Assembly (NCBI GenBank): GCA_016715065.1
Contig: JADKBN010000029.1
Span: 248,001-312,000 of the forward strand
Direction of reading: 5' to 3'
Source of the DNA: Fibrobacterota bacterium
Lineage (GTDB): Bacteria > Fibrobacterota > Fibrobacteria > UBA5070
Length of the DNA stretch: 64,000 nucleotides
Both the position numbers and the translations under genes were made by a program. Position 1 is the stretch's first letter; each line of letters starts with the position of its first letter. The notes beneath the pieces were generated by a model. That model did no database searches. It had not been told where the DNA came from and saw only the letters and a list, made by a program, of their open reading frames with translations. Below are positions 55,504 through 63,002 of this stretch, piece by piece.

Positions 55504-56499
55504 GTGACCTTGGATCTCGATGATCAGAACCGATTCCGGTGGATGGAGGATGCACAGCCTGCAGGAAAATGGTTGAACTCGCCAGCGTTTTGCTTCGAGT
55601 CGACCTTACAGAATGTGGGTTGGCTGATTCCATCCTTTGAGCGGATTCCGTTTTCCTTTGGTGGATCTGATTCGGCTGCGAATTTGCGATTAGACACTAT
55701 CATCCGAAATCCATACCTAAGCGATCACAGCGCAGTTCCTGTCGGTGTTGTATCGAAGGAATACAGCCTTGTCTCGCACAAGGATATTTTAGCGAGGATC
55801 ACAAAATTTGTCGTAAACATGAAGCTCAACCCCAGCGACCTGAAGGCTGAACTCAAGCTGACCGAGTATGGAGAGCGGATGCAGCTTTCGGTCATCTTGC
55901 CAGAAAATTTTTCATTCAAGGGAGCGAACGATGAATCGATGAGCCTTCGCTTGGAGTGCTTCAATTCGGTCGAAGGGAGTATGCGGTTTCAGGCGATGGT
56001 GGGTTGGTTTCGCTTTGTTTGCAGCAATGGGCTTGTGATCGGAGTGACCAAGTCGAGCATGAAACGACGCCACACATCGGACCTTCAGATCGAAGACCTT
56101 GATGAGGTCTTGCAAGATGGAATCAAGGATGCCGAAAGGAACATGATCACCCTACAGAAGTGGCAAAGCCAGAGGATCGACATTGCTTGGCTTGCCAAGT
56201 GGAGTGATCAGCATATCAAGGCGTCTTTCGGTTTCAAGGCGGCAGCACGGTTCTGCCACATTGCCCGGACGGGAAGGGACGGAACGATTGCGGAGGCTTT
56301 CACAGGTCGTGAACCGAGCAATATTCGCATGGAGTCAGCAAACTTTGTTCCTGGATCTTCAGTAACTGCGAGCACTTTGTACGATGCCAGTCAAATTCTT
56401 GCGTGGCTTGCGAAGGAGCGCAAGGATATCCAAGAACAGGTGGAATGGCGCCGCCAAATTCCGGATCTGATGAAACTGCTAGAGGCTTCTGTAGGCTAG
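55504..56499 (+). CDS. DUF932-like protein
   Basis: 331 residues if GTG 55504 is used (GAAAGGA just upstream, spacing short); TTG 55465 is an alternative. The core YLSDHSAVPVGVVSKEYSLV and VGWFRFVCSNGLVIG, with a C-terminal helical part, matches DUF932 proteins. These are carried by plasmids, phages and islands, often near DNA repair or defence genes; their function is unknown. Codon use is less GC-rich than the surrounding core genes, which fits transfer. It is transcribed away from the helicase unit. Confidence 0.65.
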   Translation: MTLDLDDQNRFRWMEDAQPAGKWLNSPAFCFESTLQNVGWLIPSFERIPFSFGGSDSAANLRLDTIIRNPYLSDHSAVPVGVVSKEYSLVSHKDILARITKFVVNMKLNPSDLKAELKLTEYGERMQLSVILPENFSFKGANDESMSLRLECFNSVEGSMRFQAMVGWFRFVCSNGLVIGVTKSSMKRRHTSDLQIEDLDEVLQDGIKDAERNMITLQKWQSQRIDIAWLAKWSDQHIKASFGFKAAARFCHIARTGRDGTIAEAFTGREPSNIRMESANFVPGSSVTASTLYDASQILAWLAKERKDIQEQVEWRRQIPDLMKLLEASVG

Positions 56500-56789
56500 T
56501 TCTGCTCAACTTGAATCGTTGGACTCCCAAGTGATTTGTTTTGCTGGTAAACAGTGATTTCTTGGTTCACAGCAGGACGAGCAATGGATGGCGGCCGGGA
56601 TGCTGCTCTGGGTAGGATCGCGATTTCGCGCCGGACGGGCATCGGGTCAGGATTCGACTGAGATTGGTAGGTGAGGTTGGCGAACTTATAGCCTCGGAAA
56701 ACGTTGGTCAATTCCTTGCATCTTGGCAATTCAGGGCGCACCAACTTCGAAACCCCGTTAGCGGCGAGTCAACTCCCAACACTTCGCTC

Positions 56790-57903
56790 CTACCCCACGC
56801 AGCGCTCCAGCACCTGCCGGGCAATCTCCTTCACGCACCCCCTCAACTCCGCGGGATGTTCCACACGAACCTGTGGTCCAAAAGCAAGAATCTTGCGAGC
56901 AGCTTCGCGAGTGCAGATGTCGTCTGGTCCGCCCAAAAAGGCACGGATCCAGAGTTGCCAGTCCCCATCGGCTGAACGCTTCCATCGAAGATTCTCCGCA
57001 TCGTCCCAAAGACGATCTCGCAGGACCGGCTCGAAATCGGCGTCAACCTTCAAGCGGATCTTGGTCAGCTTCCCGGAGCGATAAACCTGGTCGACTGGCG
57101 CCAGCAGTCCATGAAGCTGCTTCTGATGCTCGGGAGATGGCTCGAAGGATTTGTCGGAGATCTCGATGTTTTGGTCCACTCGGGCAAGGGCGAACATCGT
57201 TAGATCCCGCTTTGGAAGCCGTCCAATCAGGTACCAGCCTCCTTGGACCCACAGGACATGCCATGCTTCAACCCTACGCCACTGCGACGCCTCGTTCCAA
57301 GGGTTCTTGTACTGAAACGTGACCAGGCGGCTTCCCTGGACAGCTTCTAGACAAGTTCGGATCTGTTCCAGCAGGTTCGATCCTGTCGGTTTCATGCGCG
57401 GGTCCGATCACGGTCACCCCGCTCAACGCGTCGGTGGTGCCCCCTACATCGGGAATCGCATCCCGAAGAACCCCCAGGAGATCAGCTCCCGACAGCGCCT
57501 CTGAAATCTTCTCGATCAGGACAAGCGACGTTCCTTCCGCAGATCTTTGGGACAGGAGCGGCCGGAGGTGCTCGGGCGGTGTTCCAGGCTTGTCGAGAAT
57601 CCAAAGGCGACAGTTCTTGTCGTATCGGATTTGAGCACCCCACTGTTGCCGAAGGTTCTCCATGTCGCGCAGAAGCGACTTTCGCTCTGCACGCCACCTG
57701 GGTAGTCCAGCATCGGTAACGGCTAGGTTGGAGCCCGATCCAGAGCCCTGTGATGAAGGGTTGAGGTAGACCTTGGAGAGGTGAGATGCAGCCACCCCAC
57801 GTGCTCCGGAGCTTTCCAGCTCACAATGGAGCCAAAACTGCCGCTCGGTGGAATGGGAGCGAATCGTCGACACGGGCACCGAGCGCTGTGGGATAGGAGC
57901 CAT
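56790..57903 (-). pseudogene. WYL-domain regulator (BrxR-like), one frameshift
   Basis: About 370 residues from ATG 57903 (MAPIPQRSVPVSTIRSHSTE). An N-terminal winged helix (FWLHCELESSGARGVAASHL, WRAERKSLLRDMENLRQQWG), then a WYL domain (LVTFQYKNPWNEASQWRRVE, WHVLWVQGGWYLIGRLPKRD, LARVDQNIEI) and a C-terminal WCX part (FGPQVRVEHPAELRGCVKEI). The frame breaks near 57395, in GGACCCGCGCATG on the coding strand. WYL proteins of this type repress BREX, CBASS and other defence loci and sense nucleic-acid ligands. It may control the neighbouring defence genes. Confidence 0.75.
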
Positions 57904-57996
57904 CCAGAGAATTTAGCTGCCCGACCACGCTTGTTGTTCCATACGAACGGAGGAGGAGAGCCTCAAGCAAACCGCTCGCGGCAGCCCTGGGGCACT

Positions 57997-58821
57997 TCAA
58001 TGCAGCCAATCAACCGTTGCTGCAACCTGTCGGAGCTTGTCGATCTGCCGCAACTCGATGGGAGGGAGTCCCGTGGATTCACCGAGCACGTGTACAGGAA
58101 GCCCCATGCGGGACAGCCGTTCAACCGGTAGCAGAACTTCTTGCTCGAACAGGAGTCCCCCTGACCGGGTGCGCCATTCAATCCTGACGAGGTTGGGGTA
58201 GACGGACAGATCCAGCTCCTCAAAAAACGAATCCGGCCATCGACTCCGGTGCCGAGCACTGACCCGCACGACCCGATCATCATGCCCTTGTTGCGGTGCA
58301 ACTCCCTGCGACGGTCGTGTCTGGATGATCAACTTGCGGACCTCCGGCTGGGCCGATCTATCAGGCTCCCAGCGCCCTTCGAGCCAACCAGAAAGCGCCA
58401 CACCTTCCCACAGCCGCTTGATCAACTCTACGCGCTTGAAATCGACGATCTTCGCGAATTCGGACATGGCCGAATTCAGCGTTTGGTCAGGCGTGAGCGG
58501 TACTTCTTCCAGAGGAATGTGAACCAAGCTTTGGCTGTACTTGCACAGCTCGTACAATGCATTCCACGGATCCAGCCGACCGTTACCACGCGCCTTCATG
58601 AAGGAGCTCGGCGTCCATCCGATGGAATGCACCAGCTTTCCTTCGCTCTGAAATGCCCGTGCCCACTCCCAAGCTCTGGAGCCGGAGTCGGAGGACATGT
58701 CCGCCAAGATAAGGCGGGTGCTGGCATCAAAGTCGATGATCTGAAATTCAGGATGGCACATCCAATTCCCCGTTGTGTGAAGGCGGCTTGCTTCGAAGCT
58801 ACTGCCAACATCGGCGGTCAT
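57997..58821 (-). CDS. Hypothetical protein in island
   Basis: 274 residues from ATG 58821 (MTADVGSSFEASRLHTTGNW). Soluble, no signal peptide or membrane helix. The middle contains LVHIPLEEVPLTPDQTLNSA and a basic part with VRVSARHRSRWPDS; the end is rich in Arg/Leu. It precedes the WYL gene in the same direction and is divergent from the PD-(D/E)XK gene at 58852, 30 bp away. I do not recognise a family. Confidence 0.5.
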   Translation of the reverse strand: MTADVGSSFEASRLHTTGNWMCHPEFQIIDFDASTRLILADMSSDSGSRAWEWARAFQSEGKLVHSIGWTPSSFMKARGNGRLDPWNALYELCKYSQSLVHIPLEEVPLTPDQTLNSAMSEFAKIVDFKRVELIKRLWEGVALSGWLEGRWEPDRSAQPEVRKLIIQTRPSQGVAPQQGHDDRVVRVSARHRSRWPDSFFEELDLSVYPNLVRIEWRTRSGGLLFEQEVLLPVERLSRMGLPVHVLGESTGLPPIELRQIDKLRQVAATVDWLH

Positions 58822-58842
58822 CTATCCTATGAATGGGATAGA
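58821..58842. promoter_or_regulatory. Inverted repeat between divergent genes
   Basis: TCTATCC (58821-58827), 8 bp, GGATAGA (58836-58842). It spans the 30-bp gap between the start codons at 58821 (minus) and 58852 (plus), so one bound protein could control both. Confidence 0.4.
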
Positions 58843-58851
58843 TTCGGTTCC

Positions 58852-60207
58852 ATGCTCGGATTACATTGCCTTGGGTATAACGACTGGAACGACCCCTATG
58901 CGGAGGTGAGCGTGCAAGATGGCTACTTCGATCCTGATGCGTTGATTTGTAGTGAACCATTCCAGAAGCTGCTGAAACTGGAGCAGGCAGTTAGCCCGTT
59001 TGAGGTATATGGGATCGAGTCAAGTGAATTGGCCCACTCCCGTGTACTCGGTAGACTCCTGGCCTCGGAAGGTTCCCTTGGATACGGCGAGGACTTGATG
59101 CCTCGATTGGCTGCACAGCTCCACATGGCTGGCTCGCGCGAACACTTGAGCTCTTCATGGATTGCCCGGATGTCGTCCGCCAAGTTCCGGATCCGCATCG
59201 AATACCCGTGCTGGCTGCGCGAAGAATCCAATGAAAGTGACTTCGGCCGTCTTGATCTGTTGCTTGAAGACGAGTCGAAGAAAATCGCTGTTGTCATCGA
59301 AGTCAAGATCTGGGCAGGTGAGCAGGATCGCCAAATCGAACGATATCAGACCTGGCTCACCGAAGAGCGAAAGGGTTGGTAGATTATGCTCATCTATTTG
59401 ATGTTGAAAGGTTCGGATTCGACATAATGGCATAAGGACGATACACTCCTCCCCCCGTGTGCTTGCTTGAGCTGGCGTGATGTTTATAACGCCCTTGATG
59501 GGATGGAGACCAATGACAAATCCGGCGTCGTGAAGGCGTTCCGGGAAAACATCTGGAGGCACATCATGGGAGAAAGCGAAAAGAAAAATCTGGTAAGGGA
59601 GATCATGGCGGATCCGACGCTGGCAGAAACGATTTCGACCATTATCAAGCACCTTCCAAAAATCGAGGAAATCGAACACGATCTGAAAGCAGGCGTCAAA
59701 CAGATCACCGGCATGGAGATCGAAACAAAGCTTTATCCTCCCAGCCGCGGGGATGTGCGCGAAATCATGATCTACCTCAAACCTTGGAAGGAAGCCGGCA
59801 TCCCGATCTGTTTCAACTTTTACGATGGGGACCTTCCTGCAATTCGAACTATGGTCCATGTCGACAACTGGAAGGCTTTCGAACCAATCGCAAAGCAGTT
59901 GGCGAGTTTGCCAGATACTGCCGTCCACAAGGTATGCCCAATTCGCCGCGACTGGAACTCTTGGCGCTTAGTAATGATCGACGATTCAGACACCAACGAG
60001 GCATGGCAAAAAACGACGATTCAAGACCGATCTTACAGCCCCGATGCAGCCAGGGCACTGCTTGCGCTGTTCCATGAACGGTTTGAAAAGCTTAACCCAA
60101 CGATCCAGACCTACCTGCAACAGCAAGCGACAGCGGAATGTTCCTTGAACGAGTTGGATCGCAGCAGCCTTGGCGTTGGTGGCTCCACGCCTAACCATGG
60201 CGCGTGA
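58852..60207 (+). pseudogene. PD-(D/E)XK_4 nuclease-like gene, two in-frame stops
   Basis: From ATG 58852 one reading frame runs to 60207 (~451 codons), interrupted only by TAG (59380-59382) and TAA (59425-59427). Features: ESSELAHSRVLGRLLASEGS (family N-terminus with HSRxLxxLL), FGRLDLLLEDESKKIAVVIE followed by VKIWAGEQ and IERYQTWL (D...ExK core). Between and after the stops the family pattern goes on (LIYLMLKGSDST, WHKDDTLLPPCACLSWRDVY). Both stops could come from Gln codons by single C-to-T changes. ATG 59386 might restart. PDDEXK_4 proteins are predicted nucleases of prophages and islands. It is upstream of the first ~240-bp repeat. Confidence 0.75.
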
Positions 60208-60367
60208 GGTCGCGCCGTCGAAGACCTGGATGCGCTTCGTTTGCAGCAATCGCTGTGTTGGCGCAGTTGTGGGTTTTGCGAGGGTGAGACATAAATTGGC
60301 AGCCGGGAACCCGCTCCCCCTGTGCACCTCGAGGATTGGTGCATAGGACCAGGGTAAACCCCGGGTG

Positions 60368-60538
60368 AACCCAAAGGCCATCGCTCGAGAGGGATGTAGC
60401 GCGCCCTGAACGTGCTGCAGATTGGCTTCGGCAGGCGACGAGGCGCACCCTTGTCCGGTGCGGTGAGGAGCCTGTACGAGCCAAGATGCAGTGCGGGCAG
60501 GGATGCGATGCGCCCGGTTCGAGTGTGGACTTTGGGTT
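60368..60538. mobile_element. 171-bp MITE-like insertion with 9-bp inverted ends
   Basis: AACCCAAAG at 60368-60376 and CTTTGGGTT at 60530-60538 are perfect inverted repeats at the ends of a segment absent from repeat copies 2 and 3. Taking it out joins GGGTG to AAGGAGCGG, matching copy 3 (GGGTTAAGGAGCGG) but for one base. No clear target duplication and no open frame. It may be a non-autonomous element. Confidence 0.6.
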
Positions 60539-60626
60539 AAGGAGCGGCCGATCGTTCCCGACCACCGTCGGAAGCCAGTTCGACTGCCGACATAGGGGAA
60601 GTTACGGCAAACGGGGTGTCGAAATC

Positions 60627-60670
60627 TGTGATCCAGATCACACTCCGGTTTGAGTGTGATCTGGATCACA
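60627..60670. promoter_or_regulatory. 19-bp inverted repeat, paired CRP-like sites (copy 1)
   Basis: Left arm 60627-60645 starts TGTGATCCAGATCACA; the right arm 60652-60670 is its exact complement, ending TGTGATCTGGATCACA. The loop is 6 nt (CGGTTT). Each 16-mer fits the CRP/FNR-type consensus TGTGA-N6-TCACA, with centres 28 bp apart. Compared with copies 2 and 3 one base has changed in each arm, keeping the pairing. Confidence 0.6.
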
Positions 60671-60743
60671 CTTTGGTCCGGAGGCGGTTGACGGGAATGG
60701 GATTCGTGCGTAGGGACTCGTGGATTCAGCCTATATTCGGAAC

Positions 60744-60953
60744 ATGAACGAACTGGTTTTCAGCGTGACGCTGGAGGAGGACGGCGGCTTCGTGGCTCGA
60801 TGCCTGCAACAGCCGATCTTCACCGAGGCGGACACATGGGAGGCCCTGCGTCAAGCTGTTGTGGATGCGGTCAGGGCTTGGCATTTCGATCGCCCGGTCC
60901 CGGATCGCGTTCGATTGCACTTGGTTCGCGACGAGGTTTTCACCCTGGCCTGA
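60744..60953 (+). CDS. HicB-like small antitoxin domain protein
   Basis: 69 residues from ATG 60744 (MNELVFSVTLEEDGGFVARC). This is the partial RNase-H-like fold of HicB-type antitoxins: a strand pair (FSVTLEEDGGFVARCLQQPI), then the helix TWEALRQAVVDAVRAW and a final strand (RVRLHLVRDEV). Homologues are normally followed by a HicA mRNA-interferase toxin. Here the next 80 bp hold no toxin and repeat copy 2 begins at 61034. It is a one-gene unit between two repeat copies. Confidence 0.75.
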   Translation: MNELVFSVTLEEDGGFVARCLQQPIFTEADTWEALRQAVVDAVRAWHFDRPVPDRVRLHLVRDEVFTLA

Positions 60954-61033
60954 GCGGTGTGCATCAAGTAATCTCGACTGGCAGGGGATGTCGGCGACTA
61001 GCAGGATTGCGGTGGCCGACCGGCACGCGCGGA

Positions 61034-61275
61034 GCAAAAACTGGCAGCCGGGAACCCGCTCCCCCTGTGCACCTCGAGGATTGGTGCAAAGGATCGGGGT
61101 AAACCCCGAATGAAAGGAGCGGCCGATCGTTCCCGACCACCGTCGGAAGCCAGTTCGACTGCCGACATAGGGGAAGTTACGGCAAGAGGGGTGTCGAAAT
61201 CTGTGATGCAGATCACACTCCGCGTTGAGTGTGATCTGCATCACACTTTGGCCGTCAGGCGGTTGACGGGAATGG
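61034..61275 (+). repeat. Cassette-type repeat, copy 2
   Basis: 242 bp, unsplit. It has the same order of blocks as copies 1 and 3: GGCAGCCGGGAACCCGCT, TGCACC...GGTGCA, TCGGGG-TAAA-CCCCGA (outer pair T-A here, C-G in the others), GGAGCGGCCGATCGTTCCCG, GACATAGGGGAAGTTACGGC, the 19-bp palindrome, and GGCGGTTGACGGGAATGG. It directly follows the first HicB-like gene. Confidence 0.88.
61202..61245. promoter_or_regulatory. 19-bp inverted repeat, paired CRP-like sites (copy 2)
   Basis: Left arm 61202-61220 begins TGTGATGCAGATCACA and right arm 61227-61245 ends TGTGATCTGCATCACA; loop CGCGTT. It could work as two operator sites, as an RNA terminator-like hairpin, or as a folded DNA recombination site. 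Confidence 0.6.
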
Positions 61276-61319
61276 GGATTGTGTTAACCACTGGTGGCCT
61301 TCGCAATTTGAACGGCATC

Positions 61320-61346
61320 ATATGATAGCGGATTGTGCTATCATAT
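61320..61346. promoter_or_regulatory. Perfect palindrome upstream of second HicB gene
   Basis: ATATGATAGC (61320-61329), 7 bp, GCTATCATAT (61337-61346). Its AT-rich arms include TATGAT, a likely -10 box. HicB proteins with a ribbon-helix-helix end repress their own promoter at such palindromes, so this is probably the operator of the gene at 61456. About 110 bp lie between it and the ATG. Confidence 0.6.
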
Positions 61347-61455
61347 TGGAGCGAGTCCCTCTCCACACAGGATGCCTTACGTGATCGTCGCCCGACACCG
61401 ACAAGGGGGCCGTCGCGACGGTTCGGAAGTGGTTGGAAGCAAACGGGGTGGAACC

Positions 61456-61800
61456 ATGAATAACACGATGATGTTCGGCAGATACAAGGCGAGCATTCGA
61501 TATGATGCGGAAATTGGTGAATTTCGAGGGGAGTTTCTCGGGCTCAACGGTGGAGCCGACTTTTATGGGAAAAGTCTGGCAGAACTGAAGCGGGAGGGCG
61601 CGGCCTCCCTCAAGGTGTTCTTGGAAATGTGCGCGGAGAAGGGTATCGAGCCAGAGAAGGATTATTCCGGCCGCCTCATGCTGCGCATCCCTCCGACAGT
61701 CCATGCTTCGGCAGCACATGCGGCGGCGGCCCATGGCAAGAGCCTGAACCAGTGGGCAGCAGAAGTCCTCATGGAAGCGGCCGAATCGTCTCACGCTTGA
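61456..61800 (+). CDS. HicB-family antitoxin with ribbon-helix-helix end
   Basis: 114 residues from ATG 61456 (MNNTMMFGRYKASIRYDAEI). N-terminal HicB fold: YKASIRYDAEIGEFRGEFLG, then FYGKSLAELKREGAASLKVF. C-terminal DNA-binding end: GRLMLRIPPTVHASAAHAAA and AHGKSLNQWAAEVLMEAAE. The partner toxin normally lies directly upstream. The 110 bp before the ATG hold only a short open piece (ending TVRKWLEANGVEP) that might be the last residues of a lost gene. The gene lies between repeat copies 2 and 3 and has its own palindromic promoter. Confidence 0.85.
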   Translation: MNNTMMFGRYKASIRYDAEIGEFRGEFLGLNGGADFYGKSLAELKREGAASLKVFLEMCAEKGIEPEKDYSGRLMLRIPPTVHASAAHAAAAHGKSLNQWAAEVLMEAAESSHA

Positions 61801-61830
61801 GACTGGATGGAGGACAACTCTACCCCTCAA

Positions 61831-62070
61831 GCAAAAATTGGCAGCCGGGAACCCGCTCCCCCTGTGCACCTCGAGGATTGGTGCAAAGGACCGGAGTAAA
61901 CCCCGGGTTAAGGAGCGGCCGATCGTTCCCGACCGCCGTCTTTGGCCAATAGCGCCGCCGACATAGGGGAAGTTACGGCAAGAGGGGTGTCGAAATCTGT
62001 GATGCAGATCACACTCCGGTTTGAGTGTGATCTGCATCACACTTTGGCCGCCAGGCGGTTGACGGGAGTG
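61831..62070 (+). repeat. Cassette-type repeat, copy 3
   Basis: 240 bp, unsplit, with all the blocks of copies 1 and 2. The stretch GACCGCCGTCTTTGGCCAAT replaces a more variable part of the others. It starts 30 bp after the second HicB stop, so both intact copies lie just 3' of a short plus-strand gene, as integron attC sites do. After it the gene order turns to the minus strand. Confidence 0.88.
61998..62041. promoter_or_regulatory. 19-bp inverted repeat, paired CRP-like sites (copy 3)
   Basis: Arms 61998-62016 and 62023-62041 with loop CGGTTT. The two 16-mers are the same as in copy 2. It lies 84 bp after the stop at 62125's side and points to no obvious promoter, which argues against a simple activator site. 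Confidence 0.55.
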
Positions 62071-62124
62071 AACGACTTGCCTATTGCGGGGGGCGCTATG
62101 AGGAGCTTTGCAACGGACAAGCTC

Positions 62125-62526
62125 TCAGGCTGCGCCTTCCACGATCAAGTGCACTCCGTAATCGACTTCGACGTGGATGCGGACATTCGAGTCCAGCTCC
62201 AAGAGAAGGTCGCCGTCCTCGTCACGGACAACGGAGCGGATGGGTGCGCTGCAGACACGGGAGAATAGGGAAGCGGACACGCCATGGTCCTTCAGGTCGA
62301 TCGGGAGGATGTCTAACTTGCCTGCCCAAGGAATCAGCCGGTCGGCGAGCAGTTGGTGAAGGGAGCCATCCAGCTGAAGGAGGATTTCGCAATAGCGAGG
62401 TGCTCCGAGTCCAACCAGGTATGGGGTGGTGTTTGTCCACTTGGTCTGGAAAAAAGCATCGATCTTGCGCCCAATCAGCCAAGTCGCGGCGGGAAAAGCT
62501 GCGGAGGTGGGTTCGGCCTCCTTCAT
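62125..62526 (-). CDS. Hypothetical protein
   Basis: 133 residues from ATG 62526 (MKEAEPTSAAFPAATWLIGR). Soluble, with no motif I can name; it ends in a strand-rich acidic part (RDEDGDLLLELDSNVRIHVE). It overlaps the end of the DUF2200 gene by four bases (ATGA), so they are one transcript. It is the first minus-strand gene after the repeat array. Confidence 0.55.
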   Translation of the reverse strand: MKEAEPTSAAFPAATWLIGRKIDAFFQTKWTNTTPYLVGLGAPRYCEILLQLDGSLHQLLADRLIPWAGKLDILPIDLKDHGVSASLFSRVCSAPIRSVVRDEDGDLLLELDSNVRIHVEVDYGVHLIVEGAA

Positions 62527-62897
62527 GGCCGCAGCACCTTCTCCAAGGCCTTTCCCTTGGCGAGCTCGTCCACCAGCTTGTCCAGGATGCGCACCCTTCG
62601 CACCAGGGGGTCCTGGATCTCCTCCACCCTCACGCCGCAGATCGATCCCTTCACCTTCGGCGCATCGGGGTGGATGCGGGGAGCGTTGGCGAAGAAGGTC
62701 TCGAAATCCATTCCCGATTCGATACATTGACGGATTCCGTCTGCTCTGTAGCCGGTCAGCCAGGAAACCACCGTGTCCAATTCCTCTTGCGAACGTCCTT
62801 TCTTGGCGACCTTCTGGAGATAGAGCGGATAGACGGATCCGAAGACCATCTTGCGAAACTTCTCGCGGGTGGCGGTCTCGCGATCGATGATGGTCAT
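62523..62897 (-). CDS. DUF2200-family protein
   Basis: 124 residues from ATG 62897 (MTIIDRETATREKFRKMVFG). It matches DUF2200 along its length: FGSVYPLYLQKVAKKGRSQE, VVSWLTGYRADGIRQCI, DFETFFANAPRIHPDA, KGSICGVRVEEIQDPLVRRV and LDKLVDELAKGKALEKVLRP. It is a compact soluble protein of unknown role found in many bacteria, often on islands. It is divergent from the HD-domain gene at 63003. Confidence 0.85.
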   Translation of the reverse strand: MTIIDRETATREKFRKMVFGSVYPLYLQKVAKKGRSQEELDTVVSWLTGYRADGIRQCIESGMDFETFFANAPRIHPDAPKVKGSICGVRVEEIQDPLVRRVRILDKLVDELAKGKALEKVLRP

Positions 62898-63002
62898 GGG
62901 TGAGCTCCGGGTCGAGTTTCTGGGCGGTGCTTTTGGCACGCATAATGTATTTCGTGTACGCCGACAGAGATGCGGACCGGCGGTGTTTACAAAGGAGCGC
63001 GA

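Larger units (their letters stand above)
60292..60700 (+). repeat. Cassette-type repeat, copy 1 (split by insertion)
   Basis: Once the 171-bp insertion at 60368-60538 is removed, this is a 238-bp element matching copies 2 and 3. It opens TTGGCAGCCGGGAACCCGCT, has hairpins CGGG-AA-CCCG and TGCACC...GGTGCA and a TAAA-capped CCCCGG stem, then GGAGCGGCCGATCGTTCCCG, GACATAGGGGAAGTTACGGC, the large palindrome at 60627, and ends GGCGGTTGACGGGAATGG. It follows the PD-(D/E)XK pseudogene and precedes the HicB-like gene at 60744. Confidence 0.85.

Noticed and set aside
24702..60207. Alternative genetic code or selenocysteine/pyrrolysine reading of the in-frame stops
   Set aside because: TGA, TAA and TAG all end intact neighbouring genes. 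No SECIS-like need or Sec/Pyl genes were seen. Nonsense change or sequence error is simpler.
60292..62070. CRISPR array
   Set aside because: Only three repeats, each ~240 bp, with gene-sized spacers and no cas genes.
60292..62070. Ordinary integron attC sites
   Set aside because: The layout fits, but I could not find matched RYYYAAC and GTTRRRY cores or an integrase, so I only call it cassette-like.
42202..62070. att repeats matching the tmRNA or tRNA 3' end at the far side of the island
   Set aside because: I looked for the T-arm sequences in 55-64 kb. Only a weak GGTTCGAGT match at ~60517 was seen, too short to count.
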